64,000 nt of DNA, taken from positions 25,932 to 89,931 of the forward strand of contig JAFWEX010000047.1 of NCBI GenBank assembly GCA_017512705.1, in the 5' to 3' direction. This DNA is from Paenibacillus sp. (GTDB lineage Bacteria; Bacillota; Bacilli; Paenibacillales; Paenibacillaceae). The notes beneath the pieces are model-generated. The model worked only from the letters and a program-made list of their open reading frames with translations. It did no database searches and was not told the origin of the DNA. Both the position numbers and the translations under genes were made by a program. Below are positions 1-10,803 of the stretch, piece after piece. The first letter of the stretch is position 1. Each line of letters begins with the position of its first letter.

Positions 1-566
1 ATAATACCAGCTGCAAGTGCTGCAGCGATAAACATATTACTGCCTAGTTTACGTGCTGCACTGATCGCGAGAATGATAGGCAAGAAGTAAAATGCACCAT
101 CACCAATTGCAGAGAGAATCGTGTATGTTGAGCTTTTATCAGACAACCATCCGACTGCTACAAGAATAGCTACGATCCCTTTAATCATACCTGCACCCGT
201 AATGGCTGGCAGAATCGGCGTAAATATTCCGGATATAAAGTCAAACAACGCACTTATTGGATTTCTCTTTTTCTTTTCTCCCGTTGAAGCACCTGTTGAT
301 GATTGATCGGCATTTGGCGATTTGGACATGTTACCCACAAGTGCATTGTATACCACAGGTACATCGTTACCGATGATCACTTGGAACTGCCCACCATTTT
401 CCATAACTCCCATAACACCAGGTGTATTTTTCAATGTCGCTTTGTCTGCTTTTTTGTTGTCATTTAAGTTAAATCTGAGTCGTGTCATACAGTGGGTGAC
501 TTGATCAATATTCTCCTCACCGCCGACTAACTTCAGAATATCATTGGACAATTGTTGTTTATCCAT
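1..566 (-). CDS. bglP: PTS beta-glucoside transporter EIIBC (BglP), partial
   Basis: The 5' part of a beta-glucoside-family PTS permease, cut off by the window start after about 188 codons. I translated it directly: an EIIB domain occupies residues 1-90 with the phospho-acceptor Cys26 in the motif THCMTRLRF, followed by a charged linker and the first membrane helices of EIIC. The ATG at 566 is preceded by AAGGAG at 576-581. It is the last visible gene of the leftward beta-glucoside locus, directly behind RAT 1 and its terminator, so its expression should depend on LicT. It would phosphorylate and import aryl-beta-glucosides or cellobiose-type sugars for the two GH1 enzymes of the locus. Whether an EIIA domain is fused at the C-terminus cannot be seen. 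Confidence 0.93.
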   Translation of the reverse strand, partial: MDKQQLSNDILKLVGGEENIDQVTHCMTRLRFNLNDNKKADKATLKNTPGVMGVMENGGQFQVIIGNDVPVVYNALVGNMSKSPNADQSSTGASTGEKKKRNPISALFDFISGIFTPILPAITGAGMIKGIVAILVAVGWLSDKSSTYTILSAIGDGAFYFLPIILAISAARKLGSNMFIAAALAAGI

Positions 567-575
567 TATGTTTTT

Positions 576-581
576 CTCCTT
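576..581 (-). promoter_or_regulatory. Ribosome-binding site of bglP
   Basis: Reverse complement AAGGAG, about 9 nt upstream of the bglP ATG; it fixes the start codon. Confidence 0.8.
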
Positions 582-598
582 TTATGTGTATTGAAGAT

Positions 599-689
599 CA
601 AAAAAAACCTAAACACTGAGTAATGACCTCGCTAAGAGCTTATCATTCTTCAACGTTTAGGTTTTGCCTTTGTAATGCAGTAACAATCC
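599..689 (-). promoter_or_regulatory. RAT 1 antiterminator plus overlapping terminator, before bglP
   Basis: On the minus strand the segment 689-660 begins GGATTGTTACTG and ends GGCAAAACC, the classic LicT/BglG ribonucleic antiterminator (RAT). The end of the RAT is shared with a terminator: AAAACCTAAAC near 665-655 pairs with GTTTAGGTTTT near 617-604, followed by a run of T. The two structures are mutually exclusive, so binding of phosphorylation-controlled LicT should allow read-through into bglP. It lies 10 nt after the licT stop codon. Confidence 0.92.
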
Positions 690-698
690 CGTAACTAT

Positions 699-1547
699 TC
701 AATTCGGTTGTTCATTTCGAACTACACGCTCAATATGAATGGTGAGATACAAAACCTCTTCCTTGGACAAGACCCGATTATATATTTTACGTGTATACTC
801 GTTGATCTTGACAGCACATGCATGTGCTTCCGGATATTGTTTGCTCACCAGATCATGAAGCGGGTTGTCCTCTTCTTTGTCCTCAATCGCCGTGCCTTGC
901 AAGACACGCTGCGCAAAGAACTTCAGATGGGTTAAAAATCGATAATAGCTTAGTGAATCTTCATCGAGCTCAATCACAAAGCTGCGTCGAACGATGTTTA
1001 GAATATCCTTTACGATATTCGTAATACTAACCGTCTCTCGCATCTCACCATTCATCTGGGCGTTAACCAGATGCATAGCGATAAATGCACATTCATCCTC
1101 AGGAAGCAAAACACCTAGTGTTTCTTCGATAATCTGCAATGCCTTGATTCCGATCGCATATTCCTTCCGGTACATGCGTTTGATCTCCCAAAACAGTGCA
1201 TTACGAATCTGTAATCCTTGACGATGCCGGTCAATGGCAAAATGAATATGATCGGTCAGTGAAATGTAGATGCTCTCATGAAGCCTCTCACCCAGTACCG
1301 TTTCGGCGTAACGGATAATTTCATCCGAACACTCCACATATTCAACCGGAATATCCGACAGAAGTGTCTTTAACTTCTGGGATACTTCCTTGCTTTCGAG
1401 CGAAAATATTTTTTCGACGAGACTCTCGTCGATGGTTTCACCTGTATGTTTTTTGAAGGCAATTCCACGCCCCATAACGACCAGTTCGTTACCTCCCGGA
1501 TCAATTACAGTGACTACATTGTTGTTCAGTACCTTCTCAATTTTCAT
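699..1547 (-). CDS. licT: Transcriptional antiterminator, LicT/BglG family
   Basis: RNA-binding antiterminator of 282 aa, the usual family length. Residues 1-56 are the CAT RNA-binding domain, PRD1 spans about 65-170 and PRD2 about 171-282. All four PRD histidines are in place: His100, His159, His207 and His271, at nearly the same numbers as in Bacillus LicT. In that family PTS-dependent phosphorylation of these histidines gates dimerisation and RAT binding. The gene has its own RAT upstream (RAT 2), so it is probably autoregulated, and RAT 1 downstream before bglP. It should control the four RAT sites within 1-6750. Confidence 0.93.
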   Translation of the reverse strand: MKIEKVLNNNVVTVIDPGGNELVVMGRGIAFKKHTGETIDESLVEKIFSLESKEVSQKLKTLLSDIPVEYVECSDEIIRYAETVLGERLHESIYISLTDHIHFAIDRHRQGLQIRNALFWEIKRMYRKEYAIGIKALQIIEETLGVLLPEDECAFIAMHLVNAQMNGEMRETVSITNIVKDILNIVRRSFVIELDEDSLSYYRFLTHLKFFAQRVLQGTAIEDKEEDNPLHDLVSKQYPEAHACAVKINEYTRKIYNRVLSKEEVLYLTIHIERVVRNEQPN

Positions 1548-1578
1548 TTCTTCACATCACCTTGCACCGTCAAAGTAG

Positions 1579-1650
1579 TAAAAGGCAAAACCAAGACAGG
1601 TCAAATAGCATGCCTGCGTCTGGTTTTGCCTGATTGAACAGTAACAATCC
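1579..1650 (-). promoter_or_regulatory. RAT 2 antiterminator plus terminator, before licT
   Basis: Minus-strand segment 1650-1622 reads GGATTGTTACTG...GGCAAAACC. Its 3' arm is also the start of a long terminator hairpin: GGCAAAACCAGACGCAGG near 1630-1613 pairs with CCTGTCTTGGTTTTGCC near 1600-1584, followed by TTTT. It lies between the GH1 gene ending at 1770 and licT. Confidence 0.9.
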
Positions 1651-1769
1651 AGTATTCATAGCCTTGGGCCTATCTTACCATATTAGATCGCATGTGACAA
1701 TGTTTTTCTGGAAGCGGTTTATATGCGTAATGGTGTCATATAGGCCATCATACAACAAGGACTTTGGAA

Positions 1770-3221
<1,452 letters not shown>

Positions 3222-3256
3222 TCATCATTTTAATTTTCACAAGTCTAACTAGCGCT

Positions 3257-4930
3257 CTATTTTAGTTGCTTCAGCTGATCTATGATCTGTTCAAGTTGTG
3301 CACCTGTAACAGATTGAGTCAGATCAAATTGTCCTTTACTCACACCTGTCAGCACACCTGCACGAACGCTGTTCTGAACCGCTGTATATGCCCAGTGTTT
3401 ACTGTTGATATCGTCAAACACAATGGCTGCAGAGTCGTCATCAGGCATCCAGGCTTGACTAGACAGGATATGGTCTACAATGACTGCCATCTGCGCACGT
3501 GTTACTCCGCTCTCTGGAGCGAACGTTTCGTTACCGATCCCTTTCATCAGCCCGGCCTTAGTGACTTGCGTAATGGCTTTAACAGCCCATTCGGGAGCAT
3601 CATCTACATAAGGATAATCTTCCGTTCCTTCCGGAAGTTGCAGAGCATCAGCCAGAACCACTGCGATCTGGGCGCGAGTTACCGGTTCAGAAGGCTGTAC
3701 ACCATCATCTGATGAACCTTGATCTTGATCTCCAATCTTTCCTTTGTGAAGATTGAAAAGACTTGCGATAACCTCTTTATTGTTAAAAGCAGGTACCCAC
3801 GACCAATGTTTTAACCCTCCGTAGAATCGGTGGCTATCCATATATGCATCATCATATAACTCCAAATGTACCTGTTTCGCTCCCATTTCAGTCAAGGCCT
3901 GGTATGCAAGTGAGCTAGTACGACTGTCTGTTGTTGGGTCATTCTCGGCATGCATAATCCAGATGGGCACATCTACAATGCCTTTCAGCTCTTGTTTGAA
4001 TGCATCAACCGAACCTGTATAATCCGCGATGGTATCCTTGGCTGCTACGATGATAGCTCCTGCGAACAAGTCAGGATACTGTGTTAGAAAACGAAACGCC
4101 CCGCCGCCACCACTGGATACACCCGACAGATAGATCCGGTCGGGATCTACTTCCCCTTCGGCAACAAGCTTTTGGATCAATTCATACTGAGCTTTAAAAT
4201 AAGCTTCCATAATAGGCAATTGCTCTTTGTTATCATATATTTTGAAGCTGTAATTCTCAGGATACTGAACCGCCAGTACAGAAGTATCATATCCCGATTC
4301 AGTCCAGACTACTGCACCACGATTGGCGGTCAGATGATTGCGTCCGTCAGTTCCAACCTCACCACCGCCGTGAAGCCAGACCATGAGCGGCTTCGCTTCT
4401 TTTGACGGACTGCGTTTCAGGTTATAAGACAACGTCACTCCGTTGCTGGCTGTGAAACTCGCTTGCTCAAATTCATCCACGGTTCGTGTCTTCACCTGGT
4501 CGATATTTTTGGGATCAAAGGAGAGCTCAGGATACGTTTTGTTTGTTACAGCAAACTCCGACTTGAGTCCTCCAGGATATTTGAAAGGTTTCACGGCCAT
4601 GTGAATGGTGAGATCCTTAATGGTCAAAGTAATACCGTCATCTTCGTAATTGTTCTGTACTATTTCTCCCGCGGCATCCAAGGGATAACCATCATAATTA
4701 CCTGTAATTTCGAAGTCGCTTGCCTTCAAGTTTTTGTATTTTTCCACGTCTGTAACCGTAATATCGAAGGACTCAACCATCTCTCCCGGATCACCAACAA
4801 ACGTGTTTGCCTGAATTTGCGTCACTTGTGCTTCTTCCGCCCTTGATATCCCAGGCCAAATTACACTTAGGCTCATCGTTAATGCCAACATGCAGGAAAC
4901 ATTTTTGATAGACTTGCTCCACCTTTTCAC
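3257..4930 (-). CDS. Secreted, SLH-anchored alpha/beta-hydrolase (esterase)
   Basis: Exported 557-aa protein. From the GTG at 4930, which sits behind GGGGAGGGG, it begins with a clean signal peptide (KRWSK... cleaved near SRA-EE). A beta-rich region follows, then an alpha/beta-hydrolase domain with oxyanion motif WLHGGGE, nucleophile Ser273 in GVSSGGGG, acid Asp331 in HAENDPTT and His375 in KHWSW or His367 in DSHRF. Residues 415-557 hold two full SLH repeats and a partial one, which tether proteins to the cell wall. This resembles carbohydrate esterase family 1/PHB-depolymerase-like enzymes. Lying between RAT 3 and a phospho-beta-glucosidase, it may deacylate glucosides before PTS uptake; that role is inference. 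A longer in-frame start at 4966 would spoil the signal peptide. Confidence 0.85.
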   Translation of the reverse strand: MKRWSKSIKNVSCMLALTMSLSVIWPGISRAEEAQVTQIQANTFVGDPGEMVESFDITVTDVEKYKNLKASDFEITGNYDGYPLDAAGEIVQNNYEDDGITLTIKDLTIHMAVKPFKYPGGLKSEFAVTNKTYPELSFDPKNIDQVKTRTVDEFEQASFTASNGVTLSYNLKRSPSKEAKPLMVWLHGGGEVGTDGRNHLTANRGAVVWTESGYDTSVLAVQYPENYSFKIYDNKEQLPIMEAYFKAQYELIQKLVAEGEVDPDRIYLSGVSSGGGGAFRFLTQYPDLFAGAIIVAAKDTIADYTGSVDAFKQELKGIVDVPIWIMHAENDPTTDSRTSSLAYQALTEMGAKQVHLELYDDAYMDSHRFYGGLKHWSWVPAFNNKEVIASLFNLHKGKIGDQDQGSSDDGVQPSEPVTRAQIAVVLADALQLPEGTEDYPYVDDAPEWAVKAITQVTKAGLMKGIGNETFAPESGVTRAQMAVIVDHILSSQAWMPDDDSAAIVFDDINSKHWAYTAVQNSVRAGVLTGVSKGQFDLTQSVTGAQLEQIIDQLKQLK

Positions 4931-4971
4931 TAGTAAACCCCTCCCCAGCATTGGATTATGTGACACCTAAT

Positions 4972-5070
4972 TAAAAAGCGGACAAGCACCAACCAAAAGG
5001 GCTGTATGAAGCGGAAGCTCATATCACTCTTTCAAGTCAGGTTTTGCCCGCTTATATACGGTAACAATCC
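4972..5070 (-). promoter_or_regulatory. RAT 3 antiterminator plus terminator, before the SLH-esterase
   Basis: Minus-strand segment 5070-5040 reads GGATTGTTACCG...GGCAAAACC. The arm AAGCGGGCAA at 5053-5044 pairs with TTGTCCGCTT near 4985-4976, followed by TTTT, giving an overlapping terminator. This places a secreted wall enzyme under LicT-type control. Confidence 0.88.
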
Positions 5071-5124
5071 TAAAGATTCATCATTGCTCTACTGCTTGTA
5101 AGTCAATTCATCACTTTTATTTCA

Positions 5125-6603
<1,479 letters not shown>

Positions 6604-6654
6604 TTATTTTGGTTTTCCATTCGCAAGAGCAGCTCCAAAACATGGCAGAAAACA

Positions 6655-6749
6655 AGAAAAACCTAAACTCAGGGTAAAATGGCACCAGAAAAAAAGGGCC
6701 TTCATTTCACCATCAGTTTAGGTTTTGCCTGTCTGCACAGTTACAATCC
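6655..6749 (-). promoter_or_regulatory. RAT 4 antiterminator plus terminator, leader of the first GH1 gene
   Basis: Minus-strand segment 6749-6721 reads GGATTGTAACTG...GGCAAAACC. The end of the RAT starts a terminator stem: AAAACCTAAACT near 6725-6714 pairs with AGTTTAGGTTTT near 6670-6659. The rest of 6590-6885 is leader and promoter DNA. A near-cre sequence (TGTAAGCGTAACA) lies at 6793-6805 but is one base short of consensus spacing. Confidence 0.9.
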
Positions 6750-6885
6750 ATCAAAAGATGTCATAACGTATTCTGTTGTTTTGCTCTTGTGATGTAAGCG
6801 TAACACATTTATTTTGTAAAATCAAATCTATTAAAATCGCTCGGCTTCACATCCATCCAAACCTCGTCTAACAACTAAGGATTAA

Positions 6886-7179
6886 CTAACGTGGCATTTG
6901 CATAATGGCTGCCCTTAGCCCATTGGTTCCTTCCTCCGTGTTCAGGTAACTTGCAGGACTTTGGTCCCCCAGAGCTGGAACTTTCATATCCATCCACTTT
7001 AGCGCATATTCTTGCATTTCACACAATAACACACGGCTTATATCGTCTGGAATTCCTTTTAATCGTGCGCGTTTTTTCCATTCATCTGGCACCTGAGTAT
7101 ACCACTCGTCAAACAGTTTCACGAAAGAATCCCAACTCTCTTGATGAAATGCCGATGAATAAGCACCTTTCATACTCAT
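6886..7179 (-). CDS. Small protein with MbcA/ParS/Xre antitoxin-like C-terminus
   Basis: 97-aa protein with GGGAGGAG upstream of its ATG. The C-terminal third (W-D-M-K-V-PALGDQSPASYLNTEEG-...-L) resembles the DUF2384/MbcA-ParS-Xre toxin-binding domain, whose signature is an ALGG-TP-...-T-EG pattern. The N-terminal 55 residues are tryptophan-rich and helical, unlike the usual Xre HTH. No RES-domain toxin is next to it, and the neighbours are unrelated in orientation. Similar tails occur in other small proteins, so the antitoxin link is tentative. Confidence 0.55.
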   Translation of the reverse strand: MSMKGAYSSAFHQESWDSFVKLFDEWYTQVPDEWKKRARLKGIPDDISRVLLCEMQEYALKWMDMKVPALGDQSPASYLNTEEGTNGLRAAIMQMPR

Positions 7180-7326
7180 GTAATATTCTCCTCCCTAATA
7201 AGTCCTGTAACTCCCGAGTCCTATCTCGCATAATTCAGTCTTAAGCCGCTTGCAGCCGATGTTGTAACTAGTAGACTTAATTTTAAATGATTTTCTGGGA
7301 TATGAACAACCAAGGAGGAACACAAC

Positions 7327-8391
7327 ATGAATCAAGAAGAAAATACGTCCGGCTGGGATGCCATTGACCAAGCTATGCAGCAATTATACGGCGAACAAGA
7401 ACATAAACACTACGGTACAGCAATTCCATATATTCTTGGTGGACCAGATCCATTGAACGGCATCAGCGCCTACGCTGTGAATGAGCCGACGCCCCACTGG
7501 CATTTCGTTACGTACGGTTTCTCAGAGCTCTACGACAAGGAATCTGATGATGCATCCAGAAGCGGGTATGGTTTTGAGCTTACATTTCGCCTTACACGCT
7601 GTGAAGATGAATCAGAACCCCCAGCATGGGCTCTCAATCTGTTACAAAACATGGGTCGATATGTTTTCAACAGCGGCAATCTGTTTCAGCCTGGAGACTA
7701 TCTGGATGCGAACGGTCCAATATGTCTGGACTCGGATACACTGCTCACAGCGCTCGCTTTCATCGAAGATCCAGATCTCCCACAACTTGACACGCCTAAC
7801 GGTTCAGTCCAATTCATTCAAATGGTCGGCATAACCTGCAGAGAACTGGAGATGATTCAGAGCTGGAATACACGCAGTTTTCTGGCCACCTGTGAAAGCT
7901 ACATGCCCAAATATGTAACGGATCTCATGAGAAATTCATATGCAGATATCCCTGCTGTCATCCAGGCAACGGAGCGCGGCATTGAGGTCGATGGTTCAAG
8001 CACAGCCTTCTTATTCATACAACAACTGAGCTGGGAGTCTCCACGTAAGAAAATGCTAATGAAGAACATTCCTGCGAAGCTACAGATCGGGGCAAAGCAA
8101 GTAACACTTCTGAGCAGCATTCTCCGAAGCCGTATTGCCAAAAACGCCACCTTGTCTCTGATTGGGCCCAACATCAATATCGTCTTTGAAGCGGGTGAGC
8201 TGCCTTCACTAGTAGAAACGGACCGGGAGGTCAGATTAGTTGTGAATCAAGAAGCAGTCAACGAAATTACTGGACAACTTCGTCCGCAGGCCGGTTCCTT
8301 TGAGGTTGCCTCTCTGGACAAGCTTCGTATCGAGATTGTACCCACACAGATTACAGATCAAGAAGGTAACGTTATCAAAACGATTGGATAA
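7327..8391 (+). CDS. Suppressor-of-fused (SUFU) domain protein
   Basis: 354-aa cytoplasmic protein with GGAGG 9 nt before the ATG. Residues about 15-190 match the SUFU family: WDAIDQAMQQLYG, GGPDPLNGISAY, PHWHFVTYGFSELY, and the FNSGNLFQPGDYL and LTALAFIEDP segments. The C-terminal 160 residues form a less conserved second domain. Bacterial SUFU proteins are poorly understood; several serve as immunity proteins to polymorphic toxins, but no toxin gene is seen here. The stop is followed after 28 bp by the GAF-LuxR gene, so the two are very likely one operon, hinting that SUFU acts with, or is regulated together with, that regulator. Confidence 0.88.
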   Translation: MNQEENTSGWDAIDQAMQQLYGEQEHKHYGTAIPYILGGPDPLNGISAYAVNEPTPHWHFVTYGFSELYDKESDDASRSGYGFELTFRLTRCEDESEPPAWALNLLQNMGRYVFNSGNLFQPGDYLDANGPICLDSDTLLTALAFIEDPDLPQLDTPNGSVQFIQMVGITCRELEMIQSWNTRSFLATCESYMPKYVTDLMRNSYADIPAVIQATERGIEVDGSSTAFLFIQQLSWESPRKKMLMKNIPAKLQIGAKQVTLLSSILRSRIAKNATLSLIGPNINIVFEAGELPSLVETDREVRLVVNQEAVNEITGQLRPQAGSFEVASLDKLRIEIVPTQITDQEGNVIKTIG

Positions 8392-8419
8392 ACCATGTGG
8401 TATAGCAAGGAGGAATGAC

Positions 8420-9181
8420 ATGTCTGCACATACATCCGTCTCACGGCAGTATGAATACGGTGCGGGAGTTCTCACTAGCTCCCCCGCTCCCTTTCACTAT
8501 GTAGCTCAGACCGGATTAGATCGCTTATTCAAAATTAACCATTTTCTAATACAGGCATTCCGTCGCAGTATTTCAGATATCAAGGACAACCTGACAGGCA
8601 GCTATATGTTCATGCTAACAGATGTTAACGGAGTACTGATGTCTATGGATTACAGTCTTGATCTGGAATCAAAAGTGAAGGAATCCCCCATTCGACCTGG
8701 GCTGATTTTCACCGCCCAAAGCTGTGGTGTCAATGCAATCTCCATAACGATGGAGGACCATAAGCCTGTCTTTTTGCTTCCTGAACAGCATGAAAGTCCT
8801 TTTTTCCAAAGTTGGCACTGTTATGCCGTTCCGCTATATATGGGTTCACAACATTTTGGTTATCTGGATGTATCTACAATTAACGCGGATATGCAGCGTG
8901 AACTTATTGCAATCGCTAAGCTGATTCCCGCTTATATGCAGAACAGTTATCAGGTCCAACAGGTAGCTAAGCTAGAGGAACAACCGCACGTTGAATTCAC
9001 GAATCGGCAGTTGACGGTTCTAGAAATGATATCCCGTGGATACACGGTGAAGGCCATTGCATTGCAACTGAAGATCAAGGAATGTACGGTCAATCACCAT
9101 AAAAAAGTCATCTTCAATAAATTAGGTGTGCAATCTAGTACAGAGGCTGTTTCAGTTGCTAGTCGATTGTCTTATTTATAG
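8420..9181 (+). CDS. GAF-domain LuxR-type transcriptional regulator
   Basis: 253-aa regulator. The ATG at 8420 has AAGGAGGA at 8407-8414, better than upstream in-frame alternatives. Residues about 45-175 look like the GAF-type sensory domain found in AcoR/DhaR-type activators (TDVNGVLMSMDYS..., RPGLIFTAQSCGVNAIS). Residues 192-253 are a LuxR/GerE HTH (FTNRQLTVLEMISRGYTVKAIALQL...CTVNHHKKVIFNKLGV). It lacks the acyl-homoserine-lactone domain of LuxR/LasR and any receiver domain. Six bases after its stop lies a 20-bp palindrome close to the lux box, in the promoter of the next gene. This makes the downstream lipoprotein a likely direct target; the ligand is unknown. Confidence 0.85.
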   Translation: MSAHTSVSRQYEYGAGVLTSSPAPFHYVAQTGLDRLFKINHFLIQAFRRSISDIKDNLTGSYMFMLTDVNGVLMSMDYSLDLESKVKESPIRPGLIFTAQSCGVNAISITMEDHKPVFLLPEQHESPFFQSWHCYAVPLYMGSQHFGYLDVSTINADMQRELIAIAKLIPAYMQNSYQVQQVAKLEEQPHVEFTNRQLTVLEMISRGYTVKAIALQLKIKECTVNHHKKVIFNKLGVQSSTEAVSVASRLSYL

Positions 9182-9186
9182 AGTAC

Positions 9187-9206
9187 ACCTATAGGATCCT
9201 ATAGGT
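9187..9206. promoter_or_regulatory. Lux-box-like operator (20-bp perfect palindrome)
   Basis: The sequence ACCTATAGGATCCTATAGGT is a perfect inverted repeat. It matches the Vibrio fischeri lux box (ACCTGTAGGATCGTACAGGT) at 17 of 20 positions. Its last base overlaps a -35 element, and its centre lies about 43 bp before the expected start of transcription, the position of an activator site overlapping -35. It directly follows the LuxR-type gene. Binding by that protein is inference. Confidence 0.7.
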
Positions 9207-9233
9207 TGCGAAAGAGAACGCATGTGCTACAAT
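9206..9233 (+). promoter_or_regulatory. Promoter of the lipoprotein gene
   Basis: TTGCGA (9206-9211) and TACAAT (9228-9233) are separated by 16 bp. The weak -35 overlapping the palindrome is typical of an activator-dependent promoter. Confidence 0.6.
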
Positions 9234-9282
9234 TTTAGTGCATACATCAAAGAGAGAATAACAAACATCTCAGGAGGGTATT

Positions 9283-10059
9283 ATGTCTATCATGAAAAAA
9301 ACATCTTTATTTGCTATGCTCATTATGGTCATGCTTGTGGTTGCTGCTTGTGGACAAAAGGCAGATAACAACGAAAAAGATTCAAACGAACCTGCCGCAA
9401 CAGAAACGACTACAGGCGCAGGGGAGACCAAAACCGACGATAAGGACAAAACAGAAACACCTAATGAAGACAACAAAGAAAGTAGCAAAACAGAAAACGT
9501 GGAACTGGGAACAACAGAAAAAGGTTCTTACACCAATGACTATTTTGGCGTATCACTGAAATTCCCGGAAACATGGGAGTATCAGGATGCCGAGGGCATG
9601 AATGAACTGACTAATGCTTCCTCTGAAGCAATTGCTGGTGACGATGAAACGAAGAAAAAGCAACTGGAGCTTTCCCAAACTAAAACACTGAATTTGCTCA
9701 TGGCGTCCCAATATCCACTGGATGGTGGCCAGTTAGGCCCTTCCGCAATGGCCATTGCCGAGAAGGTTAGTTTGCTGCAAGGCGTTCGTACAGGGGAAGA
9801 TTATTTGAAAGCTACCAAGAAGTTTATGGAAGACAGCAACTTCCCTTATGATTATCAAGACTTCACAAAGGAAACCATCGGTGGTAAAGAGATGGATCTG
9901 ATGGAAGTTAAGATCGATGCAGGGGATGGAAGCACGATTACTCAAGAATACATGAGCACAATCATTAATGGTTATGCATTTAACTTCATTTTCACATATG
10001 TGGATGATGCATCAAAATCAGAGATCGAAAAGATTAAAAAGTCGATTCAATTCAAATAA
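9283..10059 (+). CDS. Lipoprotein of unknown function, candidate target of the LuxR-type regulator
   Basis: 258-aa exported lipoprotein with AGGAGGG before the ATG. The signal peptide ends in the lipobox VVAAC (Cys23), followed by a long Thr/Glu/Asp/Lys-rich linker (about 25-80). The folded domain begins at YTNDYFGVSLKFPETWEY, a start typical of PsbP/Mog1-like surface domains, and ends near residue 258. I cannot name the family. It has its own promoter with the lux-box-like operator and a strong terminator at 10066-10105, so it is monocistronic. Confidence 0.8.
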   Translation: MSIMKKTSLFAMLIMVMLVVAACGQKADNNEKDSNEPAATETTTGAGETKTDDKDKTETPNEDNKESSKTENVELGTTEKGSYTNDYFGVSLKFPETWEYQDAEGMNELTNASSEAIAGDDETKKKQLELSQTKTLNLLMASQYPLDGGQLGPSAMAIAEKVSLLQGVRTGEDYLKATKKFMEDSNFPYDYQDFTKETIGGKEMDLMEVKIDAGDGSTITQEYMSTIINGYAFNFIFTYVDDASKSEIEKIKKSIQFK

Positions 10060-10065
10060 CACTAA

Positions 10066-10105
10066 AACCCCGGTAGTGATCTGACCGATCACGCCGGGGT
10101 TCTTT
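10066..10105 (+). terminator. Rho-independent terminator after the lipoprotein gene
   Basis: AACCCCGG and CCGGGGTT pair around an inner GTGATC...GATCAC stem, followed by CTTT. Confidence 0.85.
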
Positions 10106-10141
10106 GAATACACTGAATACAGATCTGAAATGAACCCAGCG

Positions 10142-10780
10142 CTATTCCAGCACTTGGCAATCGGCCAGTACATCTGGATTATGCCGCATGCTGTCCTCTT
10201 CTGTAATGCGGCGGATGACTCTGCATGGCACACCTGCTGCTAGCGAATGCGGCGGAATGTCGCGCGTAACCACGCTCCCTGCTCCAATGACACATCCATC
10301 TCCAATCTTGACGCCTCCGCACACCGTAACGTTCGCAGACAACCACACATCGTTACCGATAGTAACGGATTTAGCATAACAGAGTGATTTTAGTTCACCA
10401 TGCTGATTCACCATCTGTCGCCGTTCACTCGCGATCAAAGGATGAACAGGTGTAACAATGGTGACATTGGGGCCAAAGCTCGTGTAGTCTCCAATCGTTA
10501 CTTGTGCATCGTCTTGTATGGTCAGGTTGTAATTCGCGAAAAAGTGGTGACCAATCCGGGTATGCACACCATAATGAAAGAAGATGGGGCCTTGCATAAA
10601 CCCGCTATCTCCCATTTCACCTAGTAACTCCTGTAATATCTGCTCTCTTTCCTCTGTCTGTTCTTCAAAGGTTTGGCTATAACGCTGACTGAGATGATGG
10701 GCTCGCCTTTTCATTTCCTTCAATTCCGGATCAGCCGGACTGAATAACAACCCCTTCATGATCCTCTCTTCTTCACGCAT
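10142..10780 (-). CDS. Maltose/galactoside O-acetyltransferase family
   Basis: 212-aa left-handed beta-helix acetyltransferase of the Maa/LacA/NodL group. An N-terminal MAC-type helical segment (about 8-55) is followed by hexapeptide repeats (IGHHFFANYNLTIQD, IGDYTSFGPNVTI, IGNDVWLSANVTV, IGDGCVIGAGSVV) and a PHSLAAGVPCRVIR tail. The conserved catalytic His lies in TPVHPL. It would acetylate a sugar hydroxyl from acetyl-CoA. It starts 24 bp after the HAD gene and shares its direction, so both are likely one operon. Confidence 0.9.
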   Translation of the reverse strand: MREEERIMKGLLFSPADPELKEMKRRAHHLSQRYSQTFEEQTEEREQILQELLGEMGDSGFMQGPIFFHYGVHTRIGHHFFANYNLTIQDDAQVTIGDYTSFGPNVTIVTPVHPLIASERRQMVNQHGELKSLCYAKSVTIGNDVWLSANVTVCGGVKIGDGCVIGAGSVVTRDIPPHSLAAGVPCRVIRRITEEDSMRHNPDVLADCQVLE

Positions 10781-10803
10781 TACGACTCCCCCTCATTGAT
10801 ATA

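Noticed and set aside
6793-6805. cre-like TGTAAGCGTAACA upstream of the first GH1 gene
   Set aside because: The half-site spacing is one base short of consensus, so I do not call it a cre site.
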